From: Mycobacterium kyorinense
GTDB lineage: Bacteria; Actinomycetota; Actinomycetes; Mycobacteriales; Mycobacteriaceae
Length of the DNA: 33,836 nt
NCBI RefSeq assembly: GCF_002101735.1
Contig: NZ_LQPE01000122.1
Span: 1-33,836, forward strand
Direction of reading: 5' to 3'
The notes below the pieces were generated by a model. The model worked only from the letters and a program-made list of their open reading frames with translations, was not told the DNA's origin and did not search any database. This document shows, piece by piece, positions 15,744 through 23,703 of this stretch (its first letter is position 1; every line of letters begins with the position of its first letter). The position numbers and the translations under genes were made by a program.

Positions 15744-17606
15744 TCAGCCGGCGAGGTCGTACACCGTCGTCCCGCCCACTTTCTGCGGCGTGAAGTGCGC
15801 CTTGACCCATTCCGTGATGGCGGCGGCGGTGCCAGACGGTTTGCGCGGACCACCGGGTCCACCCGGACGCCCGCGGCCGTCGTCGGGAATGAAGTAGCGG
15901 ACCTGCCCGGTGGCGACATACCGCTGAAACTGCGCCAACGTCGGTGAGTTGTCCTGACCGCTGAAACCACCGATCGCCATCACCGACGTGCCGGTGCTCA
16001 GCTCGAGGCTGTCCGTCAGGTGCGAGCCGATAGTTGCTGCTGCCCAACGCTTGTCGGCGGCGGTCAGCAGGAGCGCTTGCAGTGCATTGTTGTCGCCTGG
16101 CCGTGGTCCCGGGCTGCCGTGATCGGGGGCTGAAGCCTGTTCAGGCCCCGACCTCGGGATCGCACCGCCGTGATAGACCGCGACCGCTTCGACGGTGTAT
16201 GCCGCAGTGCCGCCCAGCCCGAACAACAGCCCGGCCGCGGCCAGCACGGCGGGGTATCGGCGCAGCGGTCGGCCGATCAGCAGTGCCGCTGCCACGGCGA
16301 TCGTCCCGACAAGCAGGGCCCAACGCAGCCAGGGCAGCCACTGCGGTGTGCGGTCGAGCAGGACGAAGTCCCACACGCCGGTCGCAATGACCATGGCGCG
16401 CAGCACAACCCGCGACGACGTGAACTGCCTGCCGCGCCAGAGCTCGCAGGCCGCGATTGCCACGACGGCGGCGACCGCCGGCGCCAGCGCAACGGTGTAG
16501 TAGGGATGCATGATGCCCTGCATGTAGCTGAAAACCAGCGCGGTCACCAACAGCCAACCGCCCCACAGCAACAGGCCCGCTCGTAGCCGGCTGGTTCGGG
16601 GCGCAGACCGTACGAACCACAGCGTGGCGATCAGTCCGATCAGGGCAGCGGGCAGCAGCCAGGAAATCTCGGTGCCCATCGACGTCCCGAACATCCTTGT
16701 GATGCCCGGCCCGCCACCGAACATCGGCGACCCGTTGCCCGGTTTGTCGCCCGGGCTGTGATTGCCGTCCCCGCCCAGCACCCGGCCGACGCCGTTGTAG
16801 GCCAGCGCGAGCTGCAGCAGGCTGTTGTCGGCGGAGCCGCCGATGTAGGGCCGAGAATCCTTGGGCCACAGGCTCACCAGGGCAACCAGCCAGCCGCCCG
16901 AGACCACCATGGCCGTCAGCCCGGCCAGCAGGTCACCGATCCGCTTCCACAGCGAGCCCGGCGCGGCGACCAGCACCGCCAGCGCCAGCGCCGGCACCAC
17001 CAGGAAGGCCTCCATCATCTTGGTCAGGAAAGCGAACCCGAGCGCGGTTCCGGCGAGCGCAAGCCATCGACCCGACGACCCGTCGAGCGCGCGCACCGTG
17101 CAGTAGCCGGCGGCAACCAGCAGCAGGACCAGCAGCGCGTCCGGGTTGTTGTAGCGAAACATCAACGCCGCCACCGGTGTCAGCGCCAGCACCGCGCCGG
17201 CGAGCAGGCCGGCGGCGGGCCCACTGGCCCGTCGTACAGCGCCGTGCAGCAAGGCCACCGACCCGACACCCATCAGGGCCTGCGGCACCAGCATCGACCA
17301 CGTGCTGAAACCGAACAGCCGCCCCGACAGTCCCATCACCCACATCGCTGCGGGCGGTTTGTCGACGGTGATCGCGTTGCCCGAATCGAGCGAGCCGAAG
17401 AACAACGCCTTCCAACTCTGTGTGCCGGCCTGCACGGCGGCGGCGTAGAACTCGTTGGCATAGCCGACGGCGCTCAGCCCCCACAGGTAGAGCAGCGCCG
17501 TCGCGGCCAGCAGTGCCCACAGCGCGCGGCGCTCCCATCGCGGTCGCCCCGAAGAGGCGGTCGGCGCCGAAATCGCCTCCGGCACAACGTCTGCCACCAG
17601 CATCAT
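15744..17606 (-). CDS. GT39-family (ArnT/PMT-like) polytopic glycosyltransferase
   Basis: The 620-residue integral membrane GT-C enzyme transfers a sugar from a polyprenyl-phosphate donor to an acceptor on the outer face of the membrane. Early motifs are NEFY (51-54) in the first external loop, which supplies the acidic catalytic residue of this family, and VDKPP (81-85). About ten hydrophobic segments follow up to residue 470, then a soluble C-terminal domain with a Gly/Pro-rich linker (GRGRPGGPGGPRKP) and the end TTVYDLAG. The ATG at 17606 overlaps the stop of the upstream GT2-GtrA gene by four bases, indicating a donor-making/donor-using pair. The acceptor is unknown. Confidence 0.87.
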   Translation of the reverse strand: MMLVADVVPEAISAPTASSGRPRWERRALWALLAATALLYLWGLSAVGYANEFYAAAVQAGTQSWKALFFGSLDSGNAITVDKPPAAMWVMGLSGRLFGFSTWSMLVPQALMGVGSVALLHGAVRRASGPAAGLLAGAVLALTPVAALMFRYNNPDALLVLLLVAAGYCTVRALDGSSGRWLALAGTALGFAFLTKMMEAFLVVPALALAVLVAAPGSLWKRIGDLLAGLTAMVVSGGWLVALVSLWPKDSRPYIGGSADNSLLQLALAYNGVGRVLGGDGNHSPGDKPGNGSPMFGGGPGITRMFGTSMGTEISWLLPAALIGLIATLWFVRSAPRTSRLRAGLLLWGGWLLVTALVFSYMQGIMHPYYTVALAPAVAAVVAIAACELWRGRQFTSSRVVLRAMVIATGVWDFVLLDRTPQWLPWLRWALLVGTIAVAAALLIGRPLRRYPAVLAAAGLLFGLGGTAAYTVEAVAVYHGGAIPRSGPEQASAPDHGSPGPRPGDNNALQALLLTAADKRWAAATIGSHLTDSLELSTGTSVMAIGGFSGQDNSPTLAQFQRYVATGQVRYFIPDDGRGRPGGPGGPRKPSGTAAAITEWVKAHFTPQKVGGTTVYDLAG

Positions 17607-18853
17607 CGCACGGCCTCCTTGCCGCCACGTGCGGGATGGAACACCCATCCGCGCAGTAGTACGAATCGCACGACGGTCGCGGCCAGATTGGCCAGCACCA
17701 GCACGGCGAGTTCGAGCAGCCGTGGCGGATCGGTGACGTTGTGCAGCATGGCCAGCGCGCCACTGGTCAGCGCCAAGCCCACCGCGAACACCACCAGGCC
17801 CTCGAACTGGTGGCGGGCCGCGCCCGCACGACCGCGCACCCCGAACGTGAAGCGGCGGTTGGCTGCAGTGTTGGCCAGCGCCGTCGCCAACAGAGCGATC
17901 AGGTTGGCAGGCTGCGGGCCCAGAGGCCGCCGCAGCAGCAGGAACAGCGCGAGATACGCGAGCGTGCTGAGCACGCCGATCACTCCGAAATGCACCGCCT
18001 GACCCAGCAACGACCGGGACGCGCCGGCACCGCGGCCGAACTGTGCGCCGATCGCCTGGACCGGGATCTCGCCGCGCGCAAAACCCTTGAGCAGCCGAGC
18101 GATTCCCTTGAGGTCGGCCATTGCCGTCGCGACAATGTCCACCCGGCTGTCCGGGTCGTCGACCCAATCCACCGGCACCTCGTGGATCCGCAACCCGCTG
18201 CGTTCGGCCAGCACCAGCAGCTCGGTGTCGAAGAACCAACCGGTGTCGTGCACGTAGGGCAGCAGCTGTCGCGCGACGTCTGCACGGATTGCCTTGAACC
18301 CGCACTGGGCGTCGGAGAACCGGGCCGCCAACGTCGATCGCAGGATCAGGTTGTAGCAGCGCGAAATCACCTCGCGCTTGGCGCCTCGGACGACCCGCGA
18401 GCCGTGGTCGAGCCGCGTCCCGATCGCCAGGTCGGAATGGCCGGAGATCAGCGGCGCCACCAGCGGGGCCAGCGCCGCGAGGTCGGTCGACAGATCGACG
18501 TCCATGTAGGCCAGCACCGGCGCGTCCGAGTGTTCCCACACCGCATGCAGGGCGCAGCCACGGCCCTTCTGCTCCAGCCGGATCGTCCGCACCTCGGCCA
18601 GCTCGTTGGCCAGCGCCGCCGCGATCAGCGGCGTGGCATCGACGCTGGCGTTGTCGGCGATCGTGATGCGGAAGGTGAACGGAAAGTCCCGGGTCAGGTA
18701 TTCGTGCAGGCGGTGAATCGAATCCGCAAGGGCCGCTTGCTCGTTGTATACCGGCACGGCGATGTCGAGCATCGGTACGCCGCGCTCCGCGGCGATCAGT
18801 GCGGGGCTGGGCCTGGCGTTGGCCTGCTCGCAGGTCGGTGCGATCGTGGTCAT
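17603..18853 (-). CDS. bifunctional GT2 glycosyltransferase / GtrA-like flippase
   Basis: The 416-residue fusion has two parts. Residues about 28-270 form a DPM1-like GT2 domain (start of fold IAVPVYNE at 31-38, donor-binding DVDLSTD at 118-124) that makes a polyprenyl-phosphate sugar at the cytoplasmic face. Residues about 285-405 form a four-helix GtrA domain (begins QAVHFGVIGVLSTLAYLALF) thought to move the lipid-linked sugar across the membrane. It is coupled to the downstream GT39 enzyme, which would use that donor outside the cell. The ATG at 18853 gives the full GT2 fold. It lies 45 bp downstream of tcrY on the same strand, so it may be read with the two-component system. Confidence 0.9.
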   Translation of the reverse strand: MTTIAPTCEQANARPSPALIAAERGVPMLDIAVPVYNEQAALADSIHRLHEYLTRDFPFTFRITIADNASVDATPLIAAALANELAEVRTIRLEQKGRGCALHAVWEHSDAPVLAYMDVDLSTDLAALAPLVAPLISGHSDLAIGTRLDHGSRVVRGAKREVISRCYNLILRSTLAARFSDAQCGFKAIRADVARQLLPYVHDTGWFFDTELLVLAERSGLRIHEVPVDWVDDPDSRVDIVATAMADLKGIARLLKGFARGEIPVQAIGAQFGRGAGASRSLLGQAVHFGVIGVLSTLAYLALFLLLRRPLGPQPANLIALLATALANTAANRRFTFGVRGRAGAARHQFEGLVVFAVGLALTSGALAMLHNVTDPPRLLELAVLVLANLAATVVRFVLLRGWVFHPARGGKEAVR

Positions 18854-18898
18854 GTCGTCGATCGTCGGCGGCGGGTGTGGGGCGGCAGTGGGTAGCGG

Positions 18899-20395
18899 CT
18901 ATGCGTCGGCTGTGAGCGGCAGCCGCACCGTGAATTTCGTGTGACCCGGCGCACTGTGCACGTCGATGGTGCCGTTGTGCGCCTTGACCACCGCCGAGAC
19001 GATCGCCAGGCCCAGCCCGGTGCTGCCGCCCTTGCGGGACCGGGACGTGTCACCGCGGGCGAATCGCTCAAAAACCTCCGGCTGCAACGGTTCCGGAATC
19101 CCGGGCCCGTTGTCGGTCACCGTCAGCACGGCATGCGTGGTGTCGATGCTCAGCCCCGTCGTCACAACGGTTCCCGAACCGGTATGGATGCGGGCGTTGG
19201 TGAGCAGGTTGGTCAGAACCTGATGCAGCCGGGCAGCGTCGCCGGCGACCATCACCGGCTCGTCGGGCAGGTCGAGCTCCCACTGGTGATCCGGCCCGGC
19301 GACGTGCGCATCGCTGACCGCGTCGGCCGCCACGCGGGACAGGTCCACCGGTTCTCGCTCCAACGGCCGGCCGGAGTCCAGCCGGGCCAGCAGCAGCAGG
19401 TCCTCGACAAGGCGGGTCATGCGCTCGGTCTCGGATTGCACACGGCTCATCGCATGTGTCACCGCATCCGTGTCGTCGCGAACCCGTTGCGCCAGTTCGG
19501 TATAGCCGCGGATCGCGGCCAGCGGGGTGCGCAGTTCGTGGCTGGCGTCGGCGACGAACTGGCGGACCCTGGTCTCGCTGGCCTGCCGGGTGGACAGGGC
19601 GGCGGCGATATGGTCGAGCATCCGGTTCACCGCCGACCCGAGCTGGCCCACCTCGGTGTACGGATTGGCGTCCGGTTCGGGCACCCGCACCGGCAGCGCC
19701 ACCTCGCCGCGGTCCAGCGGCAGGTCGACGACCTTGCTGGCGGTTTGCGAGACGCGCCGCAGCGGGGCCAGGGCGCGCCGCATGATCACGATGCCGGCAG
19801 TGGTCGCCGCGACCAGCGCGACCACGGTGACCACACCGATGATCAGCAGCATCCGGATCATGGTGGCGTCCACGTTGGACATCGACAGCCCGGTGACGAG
19901 AACATCGCCGCCGTGCCGCGCGGGGGCGGCGATCACGCGGTAGCGGCCGAGGCCGTCGAGATCGCGGGTCACCGGCGTGCGGTTGGGCACAACCGCATCC
20001 AGTTGAGCTTTCGCCTTGTCGGACAAGGCGGCTCGTGAGCCGGTGGTGGTCAGGTATCCGGCGTCGACGGTCTTGCCGCCACTGACCACGGCGGCGACCA
20101 TCCCGACGGGTTGGCCCGGGGCGTCGAGGAATTCCGGGCCCGGTCCGGGCCTGGGAGCGCGGTGATGATGCCACGGCACCGGCGGCGGTGGCGGTTCGCC
20201 GAACATGCGCACCGAGCGATGCGACGCGTCGTGTACCTGAACGTCGAGCTGGCCCACCAGATACCGGTACAACGCGAGTTCGGTCACCGCACCGATTCCG
20301 ACACAGGCGATGGTCAGCACGATCACCTGGCCGACCAGCAGCCGGACCCGAAGGGAGGCGGCCCGCCGCACGCTAGCGGGCCGGCTTGAGGACAT
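18899..20395 (-). CDS. tcrY: two-component sensor histidine kinase TcrY
   Basis: The 498-residue membrane sensor has TM1 at about 17-42, an extracytoplasmic domain with a striking Pro/His/Arg-rich stretch (67-87, includes PPPPPVPWHHHRAP), TM2 at about 181-205, a HAMP domain, a HisKA domain with the phospho-accepting His286 in ASHELRTPLAAIRGY, and an HATPase domain with N-box (LLTNARIH), G1 (DNGPGIP) and G2 (STGLGLAIV). It phosphorylates TcrX. The ATG at 20395 overlaps tcrX by 23 bases, so the pair is co-expressed. The stimulus is not evident; the His-rich loop might bind metal or sense pH (speculative). It corresponds to Rv3764c. Confidence 0.93.
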   Translation of the reverse strand: MSSSRPASVRRAASLRVRLLVGQVIVLTIACVGIGAVTELALYRYLVGQLDVQVHDASHRSVRMFGEPPPPPVPWHHHRAPRPGPGPEFLDAPGQPVGMVAAVVSGGKTVDAGYLTTTGSRAALSDKAKAQLDAVVPNRTPVTRDLDGLGRYRVIAAPARHGGDVLVTGLSMSNVDATMIRMLLIIGVVTVVALVAATTAGIVIMRRALAPLRRVSQTASKVVDLPLDRGEVALPVRVPEPDANPYTEVGQLGSAVNRMLDHIAAALSTRQASETRVRQFVADASHELRTPLAAIRGYTELAQRVRDDTDAVTHAMSRVQSETERMTRLVEDLLLLARLDSGRPLEREPVDLSRVAADAVSDAHVAGPDHQWELDLPDEPVMVAGDAARLHQVLTNLLTNARIHTGSGTVVTTGLSIDTTHAVLTVTDNGPGIPEPLQPEVFERFARGDTSRSRKGGSTGLGLAIVSAVVKAHNGTIDVHSAPGHTKFTVRLPLTADA

Positions 20396-21077
20396 AGCCT
20401 GCGCCGCGCAGAGTGTGGATCATGGGCTCACGCCCGTTGTCGATCTTCTTGCGCAGGTACGAGATGTACAACTCGACGATGTTGGACCGGCCGCCGAAGT
20501 CATAGCTCCACACCCGGTCGAGAATCTGCGCCTTGCTCAACACCCGCCTGGCGTTGCGCATCATGAATCGCAGCAACTCGAATTCGGTGGAGGTCAACGA
20601 GATCGGCTCGCCGGCGCGGGTGACCTCGTGGCTGTCCTCGTCGAGCACCAGATCGCCGACGACGATCTGCGCGCCGCTGTCGACCGTCGTCACGCCGGTG
20701 CGGCGCAGCAGGGCACGCAGCCGCAACACGACCTCTTCGAGGCTGAACGGTTTGGTGACGTAGTCGTCGCCGCCGGCGGTCAGGCCGGCGATGCGGTCTT
20801 CCACTGCGTCCTTGGCGGTGAGCAGTAGCACGGGCAGTTGCGGATTGTGTTCGCGCAGTTTGCGTAACACGTCCAGCCCGCTCATATCGGGCAGCATCAC
20901 GTCGAGGACGACGACGTCCGGCCGCTGCTTGCGCGCCGCCTGCAATGCCGAGGCGCCGTCCCCCGCGGTGGCGATGTTCCAGCCTTCGTAGCGCAAAGCC
21001 ATCGACACCATCTCGGCCAGTACGGCCTCGTCGTCGACCACCAGCACGTTGATCGGATTGCCGTCGGCACGGCGCAT
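20373..21077 (-). CDS. tcrX: two-component response regulator TcrX
   Basis: This OmpR/PhoB-type regulator has a receiver domain with the acidic pair in VVDDE, phospho-acceptor Asp59 in VVLDVMLPD and the Lys of TKPFS, followed by a winged-helix DNA-binding domain ending in HTLRGAGYVLKP. I give the ATG at 21077 (234 residues, the length I recall for M. tuberculosis TcrX), preceded by GGAG nine bases upstream. An in-frame GTG at 21107 would add ten residues and could be used by a leaderless transcript, as a -10-like CATACT lies just before it. It corresponds to Rv3765c. Confidence 0.93.
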   Translation of the reverse strand: MRRADGNPINVLVVDDEAVLAEMVSMALRYEGWNIATAGDGASALQAARKQRPDVVVLDVMLPDMSGLDVLRKLREHNPQLPVLLLTAKDAVEDRIAGLTAGGDDYVTKPFSLEEVVLRLRALLRRTGVTTVDSGAQIVVGDLVLDEDSHEVTRAGEPISLTSTEFELLRFMMRNARRVLSKAQILDRVWSYDFGGRSNIVELYISYLRKKIDNGREPMIHTLRGAGYVLKPAR

Positions 21078-21115
21078 CACGACGCGCTCCGCTTGGGGTT
21101 GGCTCACAACTTCTT

Positions 21116-21121
21116 AGTATG
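21116..21121 (-). promoter_or_regulatory. candidate -10 element for tcrX
   Basis: On the minus strand CATACT lies nine bases before the GTG at 21107 and about 38 before the ATG at 21077. Transcription starting about seven bases downstream would begin at or next to that GTG, allowing a leaderless message. No -35 element was identified. Confidence 0.3.
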
Positions 21122-21185
21122 CGCACCCGACTGGGTCGATGCTGTGCGAATCCTATGCGCGCGCTGTGAGCGGTTCAAGTGCTGG

Positions 21186-21341
21186 TCAGTACCAGTATCG
21201 TCGGCCCGCGACCGGTCGGCCGACGCTGCCCATGATCCAGAACACCGCGCCGATCACCAGCAGGATGATGCCGAGCACCTCCAAAACCGGCACCGTCAAG
21301 AAATATCCGAGAACCAGCAGAATGATTCCGAGGACGATCAT
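21186..21341 (-). CDS. small hydrophobic membrane protein, DUF6131-like
   Basis: The 51-residue protein is almost wholly two membrane helices (about 1-17 and 20-40) followed by a short basic tail GRPVAGRRYWY. The pattern MIVLGIILLVLGYFL...IGAVFWIMGSVGRP matches the mycobacterial DUF6131 small-protein family as I remember it. The function is unknown. Its ATG overlaps the stop of the upstream small membrane gene (ATGA), so the two form one unit. Confidence 0.82.
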   Translation of the reverse strand: MIVLGIILLVLGYFLTVPVLEVLGIILLVIGAVFWIMGSVGRPVAGRRYWY

Positions 21342-21589
21342 GATGTCTCCATTCCAACAACATGTTCGATGTTGATTGCCGGCATCGAACTGGGTTCCGG
21401 CAAATGACAACTGACTTTGGGGTTTACGCCCGCGTAGTTCAACGGGCCGGCGATCACAGTCAGTGCGATGTTGCCAACGGTGGCACACGTTTTTGCCTCG
21501 CCCTGGAAGTAGCCGCGCTGCCAGACCGCGATCGCGCCGATGATCAGCCAAATCAGCACAATGACGCTGATAATTCCGCCGTACCGCAT
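21338..21589 (-). CDS. small membrane protein with Cys-containing exported tail
   Basis: The 83-residue protein has one N-terminal hydrophobic helix (about 5-25, IISVIVLIWLIIGAIAVW), then a polar region containing the Cys in KTCATVGNIALTVIAGPLNY and a second Cys near VSCHLPEP, which could form a disulfide outside the membrane. I do not know its function. The start ATG at 21589 is decided by a strong GGAGGT ribosome site a few bases upstream; the in-frame codons further upstream lack one. It is translationally coupled to the DUF6131-like gene downstream. Confidence 0.8.
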   Translation of the reverse strand: MRYGGIISVIVLIWLIIGAIAVWQRGYFQGEAKTCATVGNIALTVIAGPLNYAGVNPKVSCHLPEPSSMPAINIEHVVGMETS

Positions 21590-21731
21590 AGTGACCTCCA
21601 TTGGCCCGGGCACAAATTCTGGGCCAGTGTTTACCCAGATCGGAGATTTCCAAACACCAGCTGGTGGAGGACTTAACGGCTCGATCGCGCTTTTGGCAGC
21701 TCCTTGTGGCTCTACCGGAATGCCGTCGGTG

Positions 21732-21878
21732 TCATTCCTCCGGCGGCTCGGCCGGGGTCAATCGCTCGGGCGGTTCTTCGGGTGTCAGCCGCTCCGGCGG
21801 CTCCGCGGGTGTCAACCGCTCGGGCGGTTCTGGCGGCGTCCCGCGTTCGGGTGTCGGCTCGGGTGCGGCGGTACTCAT
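21732..21878 (-). CDS. short Pro/Glu repeat protein (PPERLTPxE)
   Basis: A 48-residue open frame encodes an acidic, proline-rich peptide made almost wholly of the nine-residue unit PPERLTP(A/E)E, repeated about three times after a MSTAAPEPTPERG leader and ending PPEE. It has no membrane segment or domain and is expected to be disordered. The DNA shows matching 27-bp repeats. A modest GGCAGG-like ribosome site precedes the ATG. It lies between the methyltransferase gene and the small membrane genes, all on the minus strand. That it is a real gene rests on the clean start, periodicity and favourable codon positions, not on a known family. Confidence 0.55.
   Translation of the reverse strand: MSTAAPEPTPERGTPPEPPERLTPAEPPERLTPEEPPERLTPAEPPEE
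21742..21849. repeat. 27-bp tandem repeat, about four copies
   Basis: Four consecutive 27-bp units begin at 21742, 21769, 21796 and 21823, each opening GGCGG(T/C)TC. The first three are closely similar; the fourth is degenerate. The period is a multiple of three and encodes PPERLTPxE repeats on the minus strand, so copy number can change without frameshift. Confidence 0.85.
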
Positions 21879-21920
21879 CGGCCTGCCTTACCCGAATTCC
21901 GGTGCGGCGAAACGCCCGAG

Positions 21921-22856
21921 TTATTCCGGCCGCTGCGCGGAGATGAAAACCGTTGGCGGCATTACATCTTCAGCGGGCACATCGCGGCTGTAGCGAGCCA
22001 GCATCTGAGCCATGCCGGTTGCCGACACCTGCCAGCCATGCTCACGCAGCCACTCGGCGACGTCTGTTCGCTCCTCCGGGTACCAGAGGTCCTCGGTGTT
22101 CGGCAACTCGGTGTGCAGCAGCTCCGCCGCCGCCGCCTGTAAGCGCTGGGCCTGCTCGCGCTGGCGGGCCAACAGATCTGGGTTGAGGAAATTCGGGGCG
22201 GGTGCGTTGACCGCCAGCCAACTTCCCGCCGCGCTGTGGGCATCGATGCGCTCGAACAGCAGATCCTGTGCCCACGCCGGCAGGTAGCGGACCAGCCCCT
22301 CGGCCGACCATGCGGTGGGCCGAGACGGGTCAAAACCGGCTTGCTGCAAGGCCGTTGGCCAATCCTGGCGTAGATCTACCGGAACGTTCACCAAGGTTGA
22401 CGTCGGGCGGGCGTCCTGTTGGCGCAATGTGGCCGACTTGAATTCGAGCACCTTTGCCTGTTCGAGCTCATACACGGTCGTGCCGTCCGGCCACGGCAGC
22501 CGCCAGGCGCGCGCGTCCAGACCAGCCGCCAATATCACGATCTGCCGAACGCCGGATCCCGCGGCGTCGAGAAAGAACTCGTCGAAGAACGCCGTCCGCA
22601 CGGCCATGAAGTCGACCATCACCTGCATCCGGCTGCGCAGCTCGGGTTCACGCTCGATCAGTTGTGCCTGCAGCGCGGGATCGGTGAACAGGCTCCACAT
22701 TCCGCGGCCCGCCGCGTCCACGAACGCCTGCGCGAACGGGTCGCGGATCAGCGGGTTGTCGCCGGCGGTTTCCGCGGCGCGCGCCGCCGCGACACCGAGC
22801 GCGGTCGATCCCACGCTCTCGGTGATGTCCCACGAGTCGTCGTCGGTCCTGGGCAT
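21921..22856 (-). CDS. SAM-dependent methyltransferase (LCMT-like)
   Basis: The 311-residue protein belongs to the large mycobacterial set of putative S-adenosylmethionine-dependent methyltransferases related to leucine carboxyl methyltransferase (PF04072/TIGR00027 type; Rv3767c by position). Signatures are the N-terminal [19 protein letters not shown], the SAM-binding [15 protein letters not shown] and the later AEGLVRYLP. The methyl acceptor is unknown. The ATG at 22856 is set by a strong GGGAGGT ribosome site; the longer frame to 22937 would run into the next gene's 3' end. Confidence 0.9.
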   Translation of the reverse strand: MPRTDDDSWDITESVGSTALGVAAARAAETAGDNPLIRDPFAQAFVDAAGRGMWSLFTDPALQAQLIEREPELRSRMQVMVDFMAVRTAFFDEFFLDAAGSGVRQIVILAAGLDARAWRLPWPDGTTVYELEQAKVLEFKSATLRQQDARPTSTLVNVPVDLRQDWPTALQQAGFDPSRPTAWSAEGLVRYLPAWAQDLLFERIDAHSAAGSWLAVNAPAPNFLNPDLLARQREQAQRLQAAAAELLHTELPNTEDLWYPEERTDVAEWLREHGWQVSATGMAQMLARYSRDVPAEDVMPPTVFISAQRPE

Positions 22857-22861
22857 CGCCG

Positions 22862-23290
22862 TTACCTCCCCTCTGACGATGTGCGATGAGCGGCCAGCCA
22901 CTGGTCCGCCCGGCGCTTCGATGCCCGCGACAGCCACGCGTCCTGGATAAGTTCGGCCAGCTCGGTTCTGCTGACGTCGGCCAACCGGCTGGCCCGCACC
23001 AACACCGACGGATGGCCGTCGAAGTGGCCGGTGGTGAAAACCGGCGAATCCGGGTCCTGCACCAACGCCAACTTATCGCTCTCCGAGGGCACCCAGATCA
23101 TGATCACATCGGAGAATCGCTCGCCGGTTTCAGGGTCGGCGGCGTCGGGCTGCGGGGTGCGGAAGAACACGAACGACTTGCCGCCGACCTGGTAGATCGG
23201 GTTGCCCTTCGGTCCTTCGATGCGCCGTGTGTGCGGCATCGCGGCGGCGATCTCATGCACGTCGCTGACTCGGGCCGGTCGATCGGTCAC
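22862..23290 (-). CDS. MmcQ/YjbR-like protein
   Basis: The 142-residue protein has the MmcQ/YjbR pattern: an N-terminal [31 protein letters not shown] region, a middle [18 protein letters not shown], and the C-terminal [19 protein letters not shown] helix. The fold resembles small DNA-binding or CyaY-like proteins, and the biochemical role is unknown. The start is GTG at 23290, overlapping the stop of the upstream NTF2-like gene by four bases (GTGA), so the two are coupled. Confidence 0.8.
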   Translation of the reverse strand: MTDRPARVSDVHEIAAAMPHTRRIEGPKGNPIYQVGGKSFVFFRTPQPDAADPETGERFSDVIMIWVPSESDKLALVQDPDSPVFTTGHFDGHPSVLVRASRLADVSRTELAELIQDAWLSRASKRRADQWLAAHRTSSEGR

Positions 23291-23670
23291 TGCTGCAGCA
23301 GTTCTGCCATCTTCGGCATGATCGCCTGCAGCGCCTTGAGCGGTCGCAACATGACTTTGAACGACACGATCTGACCGTCGTCGTTCCAGTGGATCATGTC
23401 GATTCCGTTGACATAGACACCGTCGACGGTCGCGGCGAACTCGAGGATGGCGGAGCGCTCCTTGTACCACTGCTCGACGTAATGAAAATCGTTGTCGCCG
23501 AACACTTTTGCCGCCGCCCGCAGGTAAGTCGCCGTCTTCTGCCGGCCTTCCTGCGGGGTGAAGACCGCCGGTGAGTAGAACACGGCGTCTTCGGCCAGCA
23601 GACTGTCCAGCTCGTCGACACGGCCGTTCTCGATGACCTGCAGCCAACGCTCAATCACTGGTGGCGTCAT
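23287..23670 (-). CDS. NTF2/SnoaL-like protein
   Basis: The 127-residue protein fits the NTF2-like (SnoaL) alpha-beta cone: N-terminal helix VIERWLQVIENGRVDELDSLLAEDAVFYSP, a middle sheet, and the NGIDMIHWNDDGQIVSFKVMLRP strand near the end. Members are small hydrolases, isomerases or ligand-binding proteins; no catalytic residue set can be assigned. Its ATG at 23670 is 33 bp from the divergent start of the second APH-fold kinase, so a shared promoter region is very compact. Confidence 0.82.
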   Translation of the reverse strand: MTPPVIERWLQVIENGRVDELDSLLAEDAVFYSPAVFTPQEGRQKTATYLRAAAKVFGDNDFHYVEQWYKERSAILEFAATVDGVYVNGIDMIHWNDDGQIVSFKVMLRPLKALQAIMPKMAELLQQ

Positions 23671-23703
23671 AGGCCGATCCTCGCAGACGGTAGCTTTTCC
23701 ACC

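Noticed and set aside
16758..18895. Two long plus-strand open frames (414 and 384 codons) opposite the glycosyltransferase pair
   Set aside because: They are Gln/His/Arg-rich antisense shadows of clear GT39 and GT2-GtrA genes, with no ribosome site or domain.
18941..20038. Plus-strand open frame of 365 codons opposite tcrY
   Set aside because: It is antisense to a histidine kinase with all motifs; composition is typical of a shadow frame.
21742..21849. Short repeat array considered as CRISPR
   Set aside because: Units are contiguous 27-bp copies without spacers, coding in one frame, and no cas genes are present.
21540..22142. Plus-strand frames with Ser-Gly-Gly repeats across 21742-21849
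   Set aside because: The Gly/Ser repeat is the reverse reading of the 27-bp repeat. The minus-strand PPERLTP frame has a clean start and stop within the repeat block and fits the direction of the neighbours.
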